Shown: positions 10,701 through 22,299 of the stretch, piece by piece
How positions within the stretch are numbered: position 1 is the stretch's first letter
Layout: every line of letters begins with the position of its first letter
Origin: Zygnema cylindricum
Taxonomy: Eukaryota > Streptophyta > Zygnematophyceae > Zygnematales > Zygnemataceae
Direction of reading: 5' to 3'
Assembly: GCA_037447655.1 (NCBI GenBank)
Contig: JBBHKE010001469.1
Location: forward strand, 173,855-227,300
Length of the DNA stretch: 53,446 nt
Position numbers and translations under genes: made by a program
Notes under the pieces: generated by a model
What the model was told of the DNA's origin: nothing
The model's database searches: none
What the model saw: the letters and a program-made list of their open reading frames with translations, nothing else

Positions 10701-13700
10701 TTCTTTTAGTTTTTGTCCATCTCGGAAAGGCTTTGTAATCCTTTTTACGATCTGAAATATTTTGAAAAAAAATAAAAACAGAAAAATAGGTACTGCAAGG
10801 AAGCTAAAATATAGCTTTAACACGCTTTTTTTCAGGTTTGGGTAAAGATGCTTTAAAGCTTTTTCGTCGCGTCATGTTGAGGGGATTTCGTCCTGATACA
10901 GAATCCTATGGAATGGTTATTAGTGCTCTGGGGAGACGAGGGTCACTTAAAGAAGTTCGAGAGGTGCACGATATGATGCTTGAAGTGAGTGTCTCTCTCC
11001 CTCCTTCTTTCTCTCCCTTTCTCCCTCTTCGCCCCGTCCTGCTCTTCTTTCCCTCTCTCTCTTTTTTCCTCTCAAAGAAGTTCTAGAGGTGCGCAATATG
11101 ATGCTCGAGGTGAGTGTCTCTCTCCGTCCCTTTCTCCCTCTTCCCCTCCCGCTCTCCTTTCCTCCCTCCCTTTCTCCCTCTTCAGCTTTGTTTCCTTCTC
11201 TCTCTCCTTGTTGTCACCCGCTTCCAGCTATACATATCTGTGCTCCCATATCTGTGTTCCCCACATTTTCTATATTCATTTGAACTTTTGGTACTCAGGT
11301 CAAAATTTTATAGCCATTTTTTCCAATTGCCGGATCCATAGCGTTTAGAATCTCCATTTTTCTTCCTTCCATTCCATTTCTTATCCCTTTTTAACTTTCC
11401 TTTCCCCCCTGTCCCTCTCTCCTTCTTCCCCTCTCCGCCTCCCTCCCTCCCTCCCTCCCTCCCTCCCTCCCTCCCTCTTTCCCTCTCTCTCCCTCTCCTT
11501 CTTTCCACTTCTCTCTCTTCTGTCACTCTCTTAAAGGAGCTCAGCTTGAACCTTTTTTGACTCACACAATTCCTAATGACTCTCGTTCCCTTTCCTGTCA
11601 TTTTTTTCTCTCCTCTCTCCCCAGAATGGAGTTCAGCCCACAGAGAGCACCTACCACCAGCTGGTTTTGGCATATGGAAAGGCGTCCGCTTGGCGAGAAA
11701 TGGAGGGAATTTTGGAACAAGCTCGAGCGTCGGGACTGGCAGCATCTCCTGAAATTGGGAAAGCTCTAGTAGCGGTTTACGGAAGGGCAGGGAGACTAGA
11801 CGAGGTGGAGAGAGTCATGGAGGCTCTCAGGGAGAGGCATGCCAAACTACCGCTGGTGAGAGAGACTTTGATCTCAACTACACCTTACATCCCTATTAGA
11901 GTTTGTGATTGATAAGCGTTAACACTTTATCGGAATTAACAACGCATAGATAATGTTTGCCACGTGGCTCATTATGGGCCACATAGTTAAATAGTGTTAA
12001 TAACAATGGTTTATGATGTCGGTTTATGATTTCGGGTTAAAAATATACTAATTTGAATTAGAGTTTTTTTACTGTGATAGTGATTGACAGTGTAGTAACA
12101 ATGGTTATTGGAACAGGGGAAAATTTGGTCAAATAGGACATTGCGTGAGGGGCATTGGGCATCACACATCGGATACTGGGATGCGAGTGAACATTGAGCA
12201 TTTGGCATTTGGTGTTGGATGTCGGACATCGGACATTAGATCTTGGGACATGAAGCGGTGGGGCTAGGAGATTGGAGATAAAGCACTGGACATTGGAAAT
12301 GAGTTGTTAGACTTAAGACACTTAGCATTGGACATAAACATTTGGCATTGGATGCTGGACATCGGGCATGTAGACATTGGATATTAGACATTTGACGTGG
12401 ACATTGGACAGTGGACATCAGACATTTGGGGTTGCGTGCTGGTCATTGGACATTAAGCTTTTGGCTTTGGACATTGGACCTTGGACATTTGGACATTTGA
12501 ACATAAAAATGTTTACAGTGATGGTGATGGTGATGGTGATGAAGAGATGATGATGATGATTGGGCATTGAACTTTGGATATTTATTACATTTGTTGAACA
12601 GTCGACTCTGGACAGTAGAGACATTAACCATTTCATCAGGCTCTGTCTAACTTATTTCTGGTCTTTAGGTTTCATCGTCATCGGGCGTTGAATGTGTGCT
12701 AGATTATATAACCTGTTGATCACAAACTTTCAAATTGCCAAAATTTTTCTTCACCTCAAACTGAGCCCAATTCTGTTTTATCTTGTCACTGCTATGGACA
12801 GCAACTCTTTCAAATTTCCGTGCTTACTTTACCAATTTCTAACTTCTTTTTTTTCGCCTCCTTTTTTTTTTCGCCCCCTTTTTTGTTTTTTCTCCCCCTT
12901 TTTTTTCACTCTTTGTAGGGATTGTACCATCGGTATCTTGAAGCTTATACTTTGAACCACAAAGGAAACTTTATTGCTGATGTGGCACGAATTATAAGTG
13001 AAATGGAGGCTAGATCTATTCCTCTTGGGGAGGTTGCATATGCCTCTCTCATTTTGGCTTTAGGCTCATTGGGACATTTTGAGCAGGTAAGCCTTATTTA
13101 TTTGAAACTCTTAAAAAAGCTCTTTAACGTTTCAGAATTTCTTTTTGTAATAGGCTCGCTGGCGCGTTTTGAGAAGGTAAGTCATATCAATTTGAACTTC
13201 AAACTTCAAAATATCATCCAAGTTATTGCAAATTGATGTAGAACTTTCAACTTCAATGTTTTAAATCTTATCGTCAGAATGCAGTTAAAGACAAACAATT
13301 GGGAGGAGGTATTACTAAAACCAAACAACCAAATCCTCAAGTTTTATTCGTTGAGTAAACACGTTCAAGAGTTATCACTGAATCATAATGAAAGTATCAT
13401 TGAATTCTGTCACCAGGTTGTTTTCGGAAAGATTTCACTGTTTTTTTTTTTCTCGGTCAGGTGAAAGGATTGGTGCAAGCAGCGAATCGGGCTCTTGGGA
13501 AACCTCCTGGAAGCATCCTTTTACAAGCCTTATTGGCAGTTTTTGGGCGAGGAGGACAAGTGGAAGATATGTGGGCAGTTGTGGATTATATGCGAGAACA
13601 AAAGATCCATATTCACGCTGGTTATTGGAACATTATTCTCATGGTATGTTTCACCACCCTCATCCTTGTTTTTGTTTTTGGCAGTTTGTGTTTTCAGCTG

Positions 13701-13897
13701 TAATTCTTTCTGCAGTATTCCCCAGTATTTCGGCTTCGTTTTCGCATTTTTTTTTGCTAGTATTTTGGCTTTATTTTGTCAATGTTTTGGTATTTTCAGC
13801 CAGTATTATAACATCTGCGTATATCTATATATGTAAACATATGTGCCTGTATAATATATATACACATACATATATATATATATGCACACACACACAC

Positions 13898-13928
<31 letters not shown>

Positions 13929-13943
13929 CACACATATATATAT

Positions 13944-14031
<88 letters not shown>

Positions 14032-17000
14032 CTATATATATTTATATACACACACATATATATATATACACACATATATATATATGTGTATACATATATA
14101 TATGTGTGTGTGTATATATATATATGTGTATATGTATATATGTGTGTGTATATATATGTATATATATGTATATATATATATATATTATACCTATTATAAC
14201 TATACATATGCATATACATATGTGTATACATATGTACACCTCGAATCGTTATTAGTGTCAAAGTCACTAATTTGGGTTCTTAAAATTTTGATTCTTTTTT
14301 CAAATAGGATACATGATTTTAATTTTTCCTTGACGTTAATTAAGGTACCTTACAAAATAGCGTAAAGCCCGAAAGTACAATAAAATATAAATAGTGTGGT
14401 GTACGGTAAATGTCAGACCGTACACAAAATCTACCTTTTCAATTGAAAATTTTATAAAAAATGAATTCAATCATAAGCGCACGCATAGAAAAGTGCGCTA
14501 AAAAAAACGGGATTAGTCTAACACGTAAATTAGTATGACATGTACGGATATTTTGAATTCGCGACGGCGTACTATTTCTAATATTTTGTGAGGATACATG
14601 TATTAGTGTATATAATCGTACGGCAAAAAATCGATTTTTGCTGTTCCCAAATTAGCATAAACGTCGAAATTAGTAGTGTTGTGTATCGGTAAAAAATTTA
14701 CCGCGATTACACCGATACCGATAGTTATCGGTTATCGAACGGTCAGAGGTACCGATATATCGGTCCGAGACCAACAAATTCCATATCGGCGATAACTTAA
14801 AAAAATATAGTATGTTTACAATAGTACTTTATAATATACTGTATTATATTATTGACTTTATATAGCGTGGTATGCCACGTGTAAGAATTTGTTCCGTACA
14901 CTGTTTAACTGAAATTTATTACGGATAGCGCGACACATAAACGTTGACAAATTTAAAATAATGCTTTTATAGTTCTAAAATTATAGTACCGAAACGAAAA
15001 AAATAAATTACATTGTAAATTTGTAAAATATAACTTTTTCGAAAACCAGACAAACAAAGCAGACGAACAAATCTGTCAGACTGCCGCCATTAACTGCCAT
15101 TTTATAAAAAAATAACAGTCAAAAGGACATTCTGGAAGGGGTACCCAAGTAAAACCCCCTTAAATTAGAAATAATGAAGGAAATATCGCGATTTTTTACC
15201 GAAATTGGGGGGAAGGGGGTCTGCGGCGCGTTTGGGGAATAACACGTACAGTTGAGTGTACTGGCCGTACATTTATCTGGAAGTTCTGTACAAATATCGC
15301 CGATAGTTATCGATATCGGTGTTATCGCCGATAATAACCGATAAATATCGGGTATTTATCGGCGATAACACCGATAACGATATATCGTACCAATATATCG
15401 ATTATCGGCTACCCGAAAAAAGGCCCATATCGTTTAACCAACCTTACCCATTCCCCACAACACCACATATACACCATACATTATACATATATACATTATA
15501 CATATGCATATACTTATACATACATATACATATACATATACATATACCGCATATACATATACATATACATACTACACTACACTATACATACATACATATA
15601 CCACATATACTACTACATATACCTCCCCTTCCCCATACTTATACATATATTTAATACACATATATATATCTATATATATATATATCTATATATATAATGT
15701 ATAATATGTATTTGTATGTGTGTATGGATATATATGTGTATATATATATTTAGTCTATGTTGGCTCCTTGTTGAGCATGATCTTCTATTTAGTGTTTATT
15801 GATGGCAAGTTTAGTGTGCTTATGTGCTATATCTCCACTCCTGTATTTTCCTCTTTTTTCCTGCTTGATCTCTCGTGTCTGTCTCTCCCCTCTCTGCTCT
15901 CTCCATCTCACTTTCTTTTCTCCACTTTTGTGACTGCATCTCCTGATTTTTGTTCTCCCTTGCTTTCTCATTTCATTCTTTCCATTCCCATTCCCTCCTT
16001 CCCCTGTCCCTTCCTTCCCTCGATTACCATCACACAGAAACTATTTGGACCACCATTGTTTCCTCCAATCCATGTAAACCTGCCCACAAAATGAATGCTA
16101 GTTATTGTAGGTGATGTCTATTTAATGCCCGATCAACAAACACCAAAATGAAATCGAAAATGATTTTTTTTTCCATACCCTCCCCCCATCCTCCTTCCCC
16201 CCTTCCTTCTTTAAAATGTAGGCTGTACGGGAAGCTCCTCCGGAAGAAGTTGAAAAGGTTTTTGAAGCATCAAAAATGCAATCGAGAAGAGCTTCGATTC
16301 GAGCCTCAACAATTCTTCTGGAGTCTTATTGTCGGTACGGACAATTCGATAAAGCATGGGAAGTGTACAAATCCATGGGGGTTCAACAGCGTGACATACC
16401 GTCACATGTCTATGAGCGACTTTTGGATGCCTGTTGGTGGGAGGGGAGGGAGGAAGAAGGAGAGACTCTCTTGGCAACCATGCTGGCGAATGGGATTGTA
16501 CCATCTATTTCTTCGTTTTGTGCACTGATTGGTGGTAAGTCAGGGAGGGAGAGGGAGAGAGAGTAATGACCCTGTTTCATGTTTTTTTTCCTCTCATTTT
16601 CTCTCTTTCTTATCTCTCTTGTTATCTCACTTATATCTCTCATTGCACTTACCACCTGTCTTTTTCAGTTGGGTACTGGGTGAATGCCAGCTCTCCCTTC
16701 TGTGTCTGGTCTCTCATTGATGGGACAGTTAGGGGAAAGGACACCTGCTTTTGTCCTTTTTCTCTCATTTGTAAGCACAAGAGAAAATGTGCTTGTCGCT
16801 ACACCGACATGACCATTTTCTCCTTTTTGAGTTTTCTTCCCCCTTTTTTTGTTTTTTTTTTTTTGCAGTACATGGAGCAAATGGAGAATGGGAGAAAGCA
16901 CGAGTTACTTTTCAAAAAATGGAATCAATGGGCCTTGTTCCCAACCTTCGAGCTTTCACTCTTCTTTTCGATGCTTTTATTTTATCGAGAAGAGTAAACG

Positions 17001-18223
17001 AAGGCATAGAGTTAGCCGAAAGAATGAAAACCGGGGGATTTTTTCTCCCTGCCTTAAATGGACTTATTCGACTTTACGGATCTTGTGGTTTATTGGACGA
17101 AATGCTCGAAACTTATGCGGAAGCCGTTAACGGGAACGGAACGGAAGCAGATGGCGACACATACGCAACTCTTCTTGAAATTTGTATTATGAATGGGAAA
17201 GTAGAAGAAGCTTTGGTGGTTGGGAAACAAGCAGTAGAAAAACATCATGTAGGAAGTTTAAACTTAGTTTCTGCAATGCTCGGAGGAGTTTCGGCTGCGA
17301 CTAATGATAATGAATTTAATGACTTTATGGAATTATTGAGGAATGTGAGATGTCCAGAGCCTGTGTGTAGGATGCTTTTAGGAAAAGAGGGAGATGTAGA
17401 AACAGGGAACGAGAAGGAGGAGAAGGAGAGGAAAGAAAATGCGAGGGACGAAAATGAATCGCGTAGTGGAAAACGGAAGGACGTCGAAGACATAGACGCT
17501 TTGAAAAAATACATCGAATCATTTGAAAACAGGAATTTGTATGGAGAAGTGCAAAGAAAATTTGTTGATTCACTTGTAGGGGCTCTTTGGTTGAGAGGAC
17601 GAGAAAATAAAGCAGCTCAAGTTTTGAAGTTGGGAGTGAATAAAGGGATGTATCCGGGGCTTTCGAAAAAAATAGAAAAGAAAGTGGGAAAAAGGTCAGA
17701 ATGGGTATTGAAACTCTCTCAAATGTCTCCAGCATCAGCTCAAATTATACTCTTAGCGTGGTTGGGAATCTTAGAAAAACGTGTCATAAGTGGAGAAGAT
17801 ATTCCGGATATCGTTGTTATTTTGTTGGGAGGAGATAAAGTTCTTAGAGATTTAGAAGTTAAGGAAGTTGTATTGAGACAGTTAAGGGATTTGGACGCTC
17901 CGTTTCGGATAGATATGGAGAAAGGGAATCAAATTTTTGCGGAAGGAACTTATGTCGCTTTTTGGTTAAGTAAACAGGAGATAAAAGGGAGGTTAGTAGT
18001 ATATGACGCGGAGGAAAAAGAATCGAAAAGTGGAAAAGAATCGAAAAGTGAAAACGATAGTAGTGAAAGTGAAAATGAGAATGAGAATGGAGCCGGAAAC
18101 GAGGGTGGAAATGAAAGTGAAGCGAGTCGAAAAGTGAAACCGAAAGTATCTCGCAAGGTAGAAGACGTTGAGGCACCGAGAAAATTAGGGTTAGTTAGGA
18201 AGAAAGTAATGAGAAAACAATGA
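7715..18223 (+). CDS. PPR-SMR protein, GUN1-like organisation, nine exons (5' end partial)
   Basis: Exons: 7715-8988, 9427-9705, 10377-10518, 10836-10984, 11625-11855, 12919-13086, 13461-13643, 16222-16534, 16869-18223. All junctions are GT-AG and phases agree, giving about 1,364 residues from this point. Residues 1-350 are Ser/Asn/Lys-rich and disordered. About 360-1050 is an array of roughly 35-residue PPR helical pairs (for example [18 protein letters not shown]). About 1190-1295 matches the C-terminal SMR region of plant plastid PPR-SMR proteins such as GUN1: an MSPASAQ start, [24 protein letters not shown] and [11 protein letters not shown]. The LDLH motif reads LKLS and the TGWG-like motif is altered to LLGGDK, so nuclease activity is doubtful. 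An acidic Glu/Ser/Lys tail ends the protein. The likely role is sequence-specific RNA binding in an organelle. Family assignment is strong; orthology to GUN1 is an inference. Confidence 0.88.
9739..10055 (+). repeat. CT-rich microsatellite in PPR intron
   Basis: Long CTCTCT, CCCTCC and TCTCTG tracts fill the middle of the intron 9706-10376. Frames such as SLSLSLSL here are translation artefacts of the repeat. Confidence 0.85.
10949..11155 (+). repeat. Duplicated exon tail plus splice donor
   Basis: The end of exon 10836-10984 with the start of its intron (about 10949-11030) is repeated at about 11075-11155. Both copies read AAGAAGTTC.AGAGGTGC and end in a G-TGAGTGTCTCTCTCC donor context. The second copy keeps an open frame ([11 protein letters not shown] versus [11 protein letters not shown]). 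It is preceded by a pyrimidine tract ending CTCAAAG, so it could act as an alternative mini-exon or a decoy donor. Confidence 0.85.
11400..11515 (+). repeat. CCCT/CT-rich microsatellite in PPR intron
   Basis: Uninterrupted CCCT repeats lie near 11440-11475, followed by CTCTCC, within intron 10985-11624. Confidence 0.85.
11881..12092. mobile_element. Short TA-flanked MITE inside PPR intron
   Basis: TA then CACCTTACATCCCTATTAGA at the left; GATAGTGATTGACAGTG then TA at the right. These are variants of the CACCG-family inverted ends. The element is 212 bp, lies in intron 11856-12918, and has no coding capacity. Confidence 0.7.
12120..12560 (+). repeat. ACATTGGAC-type minisatellite with GATGGT tract
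   Basis: Degenerate repeats of ACATTGGAC and GGGCATTGG words run to about 12510, followed by GATGGTGATGGTGATG near 12520-12560. It lies in intron 11856-12918. Confidence 0.8.
13060..13200 (+). repeat. Second duplicated exon tail plus donor
   Basis: The end of exon 12919-13086 and the intron start (13060-13110) recur at 13150-13200 with about 76% identity by eye. Shared features are TAGGCTC, GTTTTGAG/ATTTTGAG, AGGTAAG and ATTTGAA. The copy stays open in the same frame (GSLARFEK versus GSLGHFEQ). It follows GTAATAG, a possible acceptor. Confidence 0.75.
13855..14200 (+). repeat. TA/TG microsatellite in PPR intron
   Basis: About 345 bp of (TA)n with interspersed (CACA) and (TGTG) words lies in intron 13644-16221. 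Apparent proteins rich in Tyr and Ile on both strands here are artefacts. Confidence 0.95.
14237..14676. mobile_element. CACCG-family element, left end only
   Basis: TA followed by CACCTCGAATCGTTATTAGT is a variant left inverted repeat. No matching right end was found before the next element begins near 14677, so the copy is truncated or interrupted. Confidence 0.5.
14677..15431 (+). mobile_element. Palindrome-rich CGATAA element, forward copy
   Basis: It begins GTGTTGTGTATCGGTAAAAA and is full of ATCGGTTATCG/CGATAACCGAT words at both ends. The first about 230 bp and last about 190 bp match, in reverse complement, the two ends of 25447-26235, but the centres differ. The right terminus is cut at GGCCCATATCG relative to the other copy. 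No gene is seen in this copy. Confidence 0.75.
15470..15740 (+). repeat. CATATA/TATA microsatellite in PPR intron
   Basis: CATATA, CATACA and TATATC repeats continue in the same large intron as the 13855-14200 tract. There is no coding signal. Confidence 0.85.
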
Positions 18224-19278
18224 CAAATGTTGGGAAAATAGGGACTTGCCAAAAAATATGTAGTTTCGAAGATCATTCATTGGATGATTTGTCGAGTCGT
18301 TTTCCTTTTTTTTTTTTTAAATAAGGTTTCTGTTACGGCCTCAGATCAATATCGTAGAATGTGTTCTTATTTTATTCACATCTTTTAGTTCCAACTTTTA
18401 GCTGCATTTTCTAGTTCAGTTTGTAGAATCGCGGGTCTATTTGGTGTAAAACATGATGTTTCTGGAACAAAATGTGACTTGAGTGGTCGAATCTCTTTGA
18501 CTTTACAGCCTATTGTGGATAAAAAAGCATTTTTTTTTAAACGAGAATCAATGGTTTTAAGATTTGGAAACTAGGGTGTAACTCTCTTTCTTGTATGAAG
18601 AATTTGAAATCCAGTTCAGTTTTACTGTTTGAAATTATATTGCCATTTTATATTAAAAGCATAACAAGATTTTGACTTTTTTCTCACTTTTTTTTTCCTA
18701 ATTTTTTCGTAAAACTAGGATTTTGAACTCGAGTTGGTGGTAAATTTATTTTATGGTTTATTACTTAAATTTTACTTTAGTTGATGATTTAAAGTTTGAA
18801 CATTGTTGTGAAATTTATCAAAAGTTTGAGTTTTTTTAGCCGAACTTTCTTCGAAGTTACGTCAGAGAGTACCTTAATTGCTTTGCATTACAGCCTAATT
18901 TTAGTAGTCAGCTGTGAATTCAATGGAGCCCAAAGAATTTCAATTCGTAATTACCCCATGGGGACACCAACGGAATCGAATCAATGTTTGAAACGACTGA
19001 ACGTCTTTATATTTCGGACTGTTCAGTGCCTCTACTTCGAGTCAGAGGTCACAAAAATCCAAATTTCATATACCCAAATCTGACATTTTTTTTTCTCAAA
19101 ATCTGAACACCCGAAATCTGGACGGGTTATTGCACGCTCCTAGATTGTTACTTGGCACCCGATACGTGTTTAAGAAAAAAAAATGTTAATCGAAACTCTA
19201 TTTCTTGCGACTACCTGTACCCGAATAAGTACAAATTAGTCGTATAAACTATAATAATGCTGGATAGTATGGAAACTA
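18224..19278 (+). other. PPR gene 3' flank without recognised gene
   Basis: The sequence is AT-rich. A possible polyadenylation-like AAATAA occurs about 95 bp after the stop. No frame resembles a protein. Confidence 0.4.
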
Positions 19279-19295
19279 CACCGTGTATGGCTATT

Positions 19296-21119
19296 AGGGT
19301 ATGTCTCCATGTACTTGTAATTTAGCGAACTTACTTTGTTTTTTAGCCCAGATCCGGGGGACGCCGATTTTTGGTGTCCCTATGTGTAAAAACGTAGTTG
19401 TTACTTAAGGCTGTGACAAATGTATGTGTCGACAATGCCCATGACGGCTGTCAACGTTTACAATCTGTGATGACGCATGTTATTTTTTGAAACTGTTTTG
19501 ACGTCGCATGACTATCCGTGACATTGTAGACGTACCGCCTTCCAGCCTGTGCCGTTTCATGGTTGAAGAAAATGCGTTTTGCCTTTGCATCTCATGTCCG
19601 GTCGACGTGAAATGGTTTCCAAATATTGAGACCCCTGCGAAAATAATACGTACGGAACGCAAACAGACAAAAAAAAAATGTATATTTCTCCTCGTCGTAG
19701 TGAACGCAAACAGACAAACATAGCGAATCGTGTATTTTTCGTCGTCGCATGAATTCGTTGGAATTTTCTGATAAATTCTAACATGTGCTAATATGTGTTC
19801 TTATTTTTTTAACCAAACACTTTGTTTTAAAACACATCGCCGATGTGTTTGAAAGAAAAGTTTGAAGATGACGTTTCTTGCCTTGGCCGTGGGTCGAAAA
19901 ACACAAGACGACAACATGTACATTTTAAGCTCAACGATGTCCAGGCGCTTCCTACGGCTGAAGTGCGGATTCGACTTCAATAATGTTCGGGGCATGGGGC
20001 CGGAGCTTGGCTTATTGCTACACCAATTTTTACTTCGCTCCGTTTATCTTCTCCTCAATTTTCATGCGCCTCGCTTACAACTTGGCTTGCCGCACCCTTC
20101 CTTTTCGGGCAAGCCCCGTTGCATTTGTGGTCAACCTATAGACGAGCAAGGGGTACATTTGCTACGTTGCTCACACGGCGGGGAGCAATCAACAGCACAT
20201 GACATGGTACGGGATGCAATCGCTGTCGTGGGTTCTAAAGCGGGGTACACGGTCAAGCGCGAGGTGTCTCACATATTGCCACCACATTCTCAATCTATGG
20301 GTACACGGGGTCCTCGTGTGGATCTAGTTTTTTTACATGGCGCAGTGAGAACATTGGGGGACATAGTCCTCACCGACCCTATATGATCCCATGTTTCCTC
20401 GTGCGCCGCGTTATATACCGGTGTTGTGGCTCGGGATGCACCGGCTTCCAAAGAACGTGACCACGTGCACCGAGACCCAAGTGATAGTTTCATACCATTT
20501 GCTTTGGAGATATTTGGGACCTTGGACTCGTCTTTTGACAACTTTTTGCGCGATTGCGCTCGACGATCTTTTGAAGTAAGAGGTCTCGGTAGCCCTTCTC
20601 CAACTCGCATGTCAACTTTCTACCGCCAACGCATCTCTGTCGCCCTTCAACGTTCCCAAGCTTCGGCCATTATCCGATAGAGCACGGCGGTGACTGATGC
20701 CCGAGGGCTGCGAGACTTACCCCCGCACCATATATACAATATTCTTAGTTCTGATCTTTAGTTTGGCGTAGTTCGAGGCTTAAGTGTCTAAGGTAGTGTT
20801 TCAATAGTTCTTTTTTGTTGTACTTGCTTTATTTCTTTTCTTTTAAGCTTTTAAAGCGCTATTGTTGTGCTTTTAGTCCTTTAGGATTTTGGCCTTTTAC
20901 CTTTGTTGGTCATCAATTCTTTTTAGTGACAATCATGTTTTGTACTTCGATGGTATTACCATCGTGCTTTTGGAAATAAATTTTAATCAACGATGACGCA
21001 AAATGTACTTCACCTTTTTTCTATTTTTTTGTGCGGTCGAAACTTAAGCGGTACGGTGCTAAGTTTTAGACGAAAACGACAGGAAAAAACCCTTACTTTG
21101 GTACATGGAGACATACCTT
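19296..21119. mobile_element. 1.8-kb TIR element nested in a MITE, carrying retroelement sequence
   Basis: The ends AGGGTATGTCTCCATGTAC and GTACATGGAGACATACCTT are near-perfect inverted repeats. The same end type occurs at 41588-41608 and 48179-48199. The interior includes the retroelement-like open frame at 19868-20680, locally GC-richer than its surroundings. Confidence 0.7.
19868..20680 (+). pseudogene. Retroelement C-terminal fragment: zinc motif plus nuclease-like region, one in-frame stop
   Basis: One frame runs about 270 codons, broken only by TGA at 20384-20386. It contains CICGQPIDEQGVHLLRC (a C-x-C...H-x3-C zinc motif), then AHDMVRDAI, RVDLVF, GDIVLTDP and, past the stop, FIPFALEIFG and FLRDCARR. 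This order recalls the region that follows reverse transcriptase in many non-LTR elements of protists and algae, where a restriction-like nuclease fold often sits. No reverse transcriptase core is seen upstream. It is therefore a captured or residual fragment. Family identification is from memory of motif patterns and is moderate. Confidence 0.55.
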
Positions 21120-21331
21120 TGGTGTAAATATTTTTTTCGCCACTTAAAACATATCTTGTCTGTACACACGTGTCCTATTTTTACTTGGAGAACGCCAGTC
21201 GAAAGGTGAGAATGTTTGCTTTCAATTGCGACTGTCCGATCCATAATCCGATAAGCATGTACAGAGAATGATGTTTTAAGTGGCAAAAAAAACATTTACA
21301 CTAATAGCGATGCACGGTGTACTGTACAGTA

Positions 21332-21881
21332 CACCGTCAATCGCTATTAGAGTAAAGGAATAAATAGCGTAAAAAAAAATTAGTGTTATTAACACTAATC
21401 GGGATTTTTTTTTTTTTGAAAAAAAATATATATACTAATTAATCCCTAACTGTAATTTGGGTTGTCCTAAATAATAAATACCCGCCCTTTCGATGTCTAC
21501 AGTAATGTGTGTACCCGTACAAAATCTGACAAGTCGTACGACATCGCGATGTTCACACGGTCGACGGACGAACATATGAGAACGTGATTTTTGTCGACGA
21601 GTTTGCATCTCTTTCTTCCAGTGCACATTCACATCTGTGCGCAATAATGTTAAGTGTCTTTTTATGCATTTGTAATTCAAAAAGTACCATTTCGTACGGA
21701 AATACTCTGTCCGTACGCCACACTATTTCCATCGCAGTGTACTTCCATTATTAACGCTAATTGAAAATAAACCCTAATTAGAATAATGGAAAAAATAGAA
21801 TTATGGATTGTATTTCAGGTTTTTTTTTTTGAAAATAGGGCACCAAATTAGCGTTATTTACTCTAATGGCGATTAGCGGTG
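21332..21881. mobile_element. TA-flanked TIR element (MITE), intact copy
   Basis: Starts CACCGTCAATCGCTATTAGA after TA; ends CTCTAATGGCGATTAGCGGTG before TA. It is a close full-length relative of 3191-3737. The shared segment TACTGTACAGTA joins it to the right end of the preceding element, so two elements of the family sit back to back. It serves as the empty-site reference for the split copy at 3998-5011. Confidence 0.88.
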
Positions 21882-22299
21882 TACTGTATTGTAGTGGTAC
21901 GTTCGTAGGAAGCCTTCATTTTTTCTCGTTTTTTGCTTAGCCGCCCGTACCCTATATTTTTTTTTTAATCACCCGGCCGAATCTTGCTGGCCCCCAAAAT
22001 TTGGCACCCGAATCGGTTCCGGATCTGACGCAGCCCGGTGAGTACAGATCGGGTACGGATTCGGGTACTCAAATGTGACATCTACCCCGAGTACCACAAA
22101 TTCAACGCGTCGGTAACATTGTATGCTCTTCAAGCGATTCCACGATTCTAATATATAGAGTGGATGGTAAATTGATTACTGAAAGCCAAAGGCACCAATT
22201 GGATGCATAAACGATCAAGAAGGTGTGCGTGAGGGGATTAGGCCTGGTTACCGACGAGAATGTTAATGGACGTGATGGATATAGTCAAGGTCGACAAAT

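Larger units (their letters stand above)
19279..21319. mobile_element. Small CACCG-family MITE split by a 1.8-kb insertion
   Basis: TA then CACCGTGTATGGCTATT at 19279-19295 is the left end. 21120-21319 is the rest, ending CGATGCACGGTG then TA. The right part aligns with the intact 231-bp element at 50580-50810 (shared CACTTAAAACAT and CGTACACAC/TGTACACAC words). The host element was therefore about 217 bp before the insertion. Confidence 0.75.

Noticed and set aside
13796-14267. Long Tyr/Ile-rich frames on both strands
   Set aside because: They are translations of a TA/TG microsatellite inside a PPR intron.
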